A DNA stretch of 36,372 nucleotides, from NCBI GenBank assembly GCA_937877685.1, contig CALFGU010000206.1, positions 1 to 36,372 on the forward strand, written 5' to 3'. This DNA is from an uncultured Prevotella sp. GTDB lineage: Bacteria; Bacteroidota; Bacteroidia; Bacteroidales; Bacteroidaceae. A model generated the notes under the pieces. It saw only the letters and a list, made by a program, of their open reading frames with translations. It had not been told where the DNA came from and did not search any database. The stretch's first letter is position 1; the number at the start of each line of letters is the position of its first letter. The position numbers were made by a program, and so were the translations under genes. Positions 35,265 through 36,372 of this stretch are shown piece after piece.

Positions 35265-35479
35265 TTTATAGTTTTTTTAATAAATTTCTGGTCAATTTCT
35301 TAGTAAGATAACTATTGCTCCTATATAACAAATCTCTCTTCAAACATATTCAGTACAGTATTGTTTGTATTTAGACAACGTAGACAATTTGGTAAATAAC
35401 TTTCGTAATGCCCCCATAGGAGGGCACACATAACCCACAAATGTTATATCCCTTTTTTGTTTGCCTTAGGCAATGGGAA

Positions 35480-35778
35480 CTGTCCGGTAAACACAGATAA
35501 CTTTTTGTTTGATGGATCGTTGTACTCATACAAGCCCCATTATAGAAATTCAACCGAAAAAACGCGAATTTCTATGTTTAAAAGAACACGAATTTCACGA
35601 ATAACACGAACCTATACGGGATGAATATTTCTTAATCAGAGGCGAATGACACGAATTTTTACCATCCGGATGGTATTCGTGCAATTCGTATGCGATAAGC
35701 AAAGAACACTCCGAAAGGTTTCGTGTTATTCGTGAAATTCGTGTTCTCTAAAATAAAGAGATTAATTTTACCAGACAG
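35480..35778. mobile_element. Possible MITE or insertion-sequence relic bounded by short inverted repeats
   Basis: CTGTCCGGTAAA (35480-35491) is matched in inverted orientation by TTTACCAGACAG (35767-35778), 11 of 12 bases. These would bound about 299 bases with no transposase. The left inner sequence (TTTGATGGATCGTTGTAC) resembles sequence I associate with Bacteroidales insertion-sequence ends, but from memory only. No clear short target duplication is visible. Confidence 0.4.
35584..35746. repeat. Perfect 27-bp inverted repeat with palindromic centre
   Basis: Positions 35584-35610 (GAACACGAATTTCACGAATA is the first 20 bases) are the exact reverse complement of 35720-35746. Between them, ACCATCCGGATGGT (35661-35674) is a 14-bp perfect palindrome, and further CACGAATTT/ATTCGTG words occur. 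Related CACGAATTTCACGAA strings are common intergenic repeats in Bacteroidales. Confidence 0.9.
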
Positions 35779-35891
35779 CAATATTTTTTAATAAAATTCA
35801 GGTCAATTTCTTAGTAAGATAACTAATTATAATGACCATTCGGAGTGCTTCTTAAATTATACATCCCCGCAATGCTGAAATGTGAAACCAC

Positions 35892-35929
35892 AAAAAAATC
35901 CACACCACCATTTTCTCTTGGTGATGTGG
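35892..35929 (-). terminator. Intrinsic terminator of the sulfatase gene
   Basis: CCACACCACCA (35900-35910) pairs with TGGTGATGTGG (35919-35929), with one mismatch in 11 and an eight-base loop. On the minus strand the stem is followed by ATTTTTTTG. It lies 17 bases after the stop codon. Confidence 0.88.
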
Positions 35930-35945
35930 AAGTGTCATAATATGC

Positions 35946-36372
35946 TTACGGTGTCTGTGTGCCGACATCCTCATAGCGTGCGTGCCTCACCTGCTCCAAC
36001 AAGGTGGACATCTGCTCAACGATGGTGGGGTAGTGGGGCGCGAGGTTTTGGGTTTCGTCAAACTCGCCGTTGGTGTGCTTGAAGAGTTGCGGATGTGTAG
36101 CATACCCCGTTTCAATCTTGGGTCCCCACGGAATCATTGCCGCACCGCCCTTGGGTTCGATAAACTTCCAACTCTCCGTGCGAAGCGTGAGGGTGTGGTT
36201 TTGCGCCATGCCCATGGCAAACGCACGTCCCTTTTCGTCATTGCCAAACCAAGTCGCCACTTCTCCAGGCATACCGTCCGCGGAGCGTGCTTCACCATTG
36301 CCCACGCCCGCAATGCTTGCCATCACGTCGAGGAAGTCAATTTGCGAAACGAGCGCACTCTTCACCGCCTGC
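35946..36372 (-). CDS. Sulfatase, C-terminal part only (cut by window edge)
   Basis: The frame is open from the right edge of the window to the stop at 35946; 142 codons are visible and no start. It shows the C-terminal sulfatase pattern: SALVSQIDFLDVMASIAGV (the strand and helix after the metal-site region), then LRTESWKFIEPKGG and a tail (LFKHTNGEFDETQNLAPHYP) resembling the LYDLxxDPxExxNLA motif near the end of many arylsulfatases. The catalytic Cys/Ser and metal ligands lie outside the window. Gut Bacteroidales sulfatases desulfate host or dietary glycans, but the substrate cannot be told here. A GTG at 36365 is an internal Val, not a start. Confidence 0.8.
   Translation of the reverse strand, partial: QAVKSALVSQIDFLDVMASIAGVGNGEARSADGMPGEVATWFGNDEKGRAFAMGMAQNHTLTLRTESWKFIEPKGGAAMIPWGPKIETGYATHPQLFKHTNGEFDETQNLAPHYPTIVEQMSTLLEQVRHARYEDVGTQTP

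Larger units (their letters stand above)
35273..35825. repeat. 42-base direct repeats 511 bases apart
   Basis: Positions 35273-35314 and 35784-35825 agree at 40 of 42 bases. The last 25 (starting GGTCAATTTCTTAGTAAG) are identical. Both mismatches are T versus A. The left copy lies about 110 bases upstream of the repressor start. Confidence 0.88.
35165..35945. other. 781-base intergenic region with nested repeats, no gene seen
   Basis: It contains the repressor promoter, a 42-base direct repeat at both sides (35273 and 35784), an inner pair of short inverted repeats (35480 and 35767), a perfect 27-bp inverted repeat, and the sulfatase terminator. A 60-codon open frame at 35371-35553 on the minus strand has no coding features. 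Confidence 0.75.

Noticed and set aside
35371..35553. 60-codon minus-strand frame as a small protein or transposase fragment
   Set aside because: It crosses the short inverted repeat of the relic element, has no recognisable motif, and neighbouring frames are equally open.
36363..36365. GTG as the start of a short complete protein
   Set aside because: The open frame continues to the window edge and the first residues already fit the interior of a sulfatase C-terminal domain.

Overview
The window looks like a chromosome segment from a Bacteroidales bacterium, most likely Prevotella or a close relative. The evidence is the set of lineage-typical families (DUF3078 barrel, DUF4290, DPP5-like S9 peptidase, OMP_b-brl_3-type receptor), type IX secretion C-terminal signals, TAnnTTTG promoter elements without Shine-Dalgarno sequences, a Rho factor with a long N-terminal insertion, and a small truncated gene starting MKKTYIQP. 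No tRNA, rRNA, CRISPR array, phage gene or intact transposase was found.

Layout. The left edge (1-2516, minus) has the start of a small MKKTYIQP protein and a 783-residue secreted repeat protein. A repeat-rich gap (2517-3402) separates these from a plus-strand run: rho, a U32/RlhA-like RNA-hydroxylation protein, and two secreted multidomain proteins with sorting tails, the larger carrying an Omp28-like CxxC domain (3427-12480). After a terminator come minus-strand genes: a secreted propeller-like protein, an MFS transporter, a DPP5-like lipoprotein peptidase and yidC (12570-19751). A divergent promoter region then leads into a compact plus-strand housekeeping run: DUF3078 barrel, tsaB, DUF4290, murA, rimM, dxr, rseP (20039-27214). 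This run joins envelope building (peptidoglycan, isoprenoid precursors, membrane proteolysis) to tRNA modification and ribosome maturation.

The right third is all minus strand: a secreted protein of unknown function (27432-28559), a large palindromic repeat element, a TonB-dependent-receptor-like barrel (29074-31911), a lipoprotein, an M56 (BlaR1-like) membrane peptidase, a BlaI/MecI repressor (34799-35164), a second repeat-rich gap with a possible mobile-element relic, and the C-terminal end of a sulfatase cut by the window edge. The DNA from about 29.07 kb to 35.16 kb looks visibly richer in G+C than the rest and is bounded on both sides by repeat elements.

The most notable observations are: (i) a dispersed family of intergenic arrays with an exact 21-bp period at three loci, built on an AAGTCnGACTT dyad plus a T-tract; (ii) a BlaI-M56-lipoprotein operon with no beta-lactamase, in which the sensor's periplasmic end and the lipoprotein appear to share a domain; (iii) MurA with Asp instead of the fosfomycin-target Cys; and (iv) nested inverted and direct repeats around 35.27-35.83 kb.
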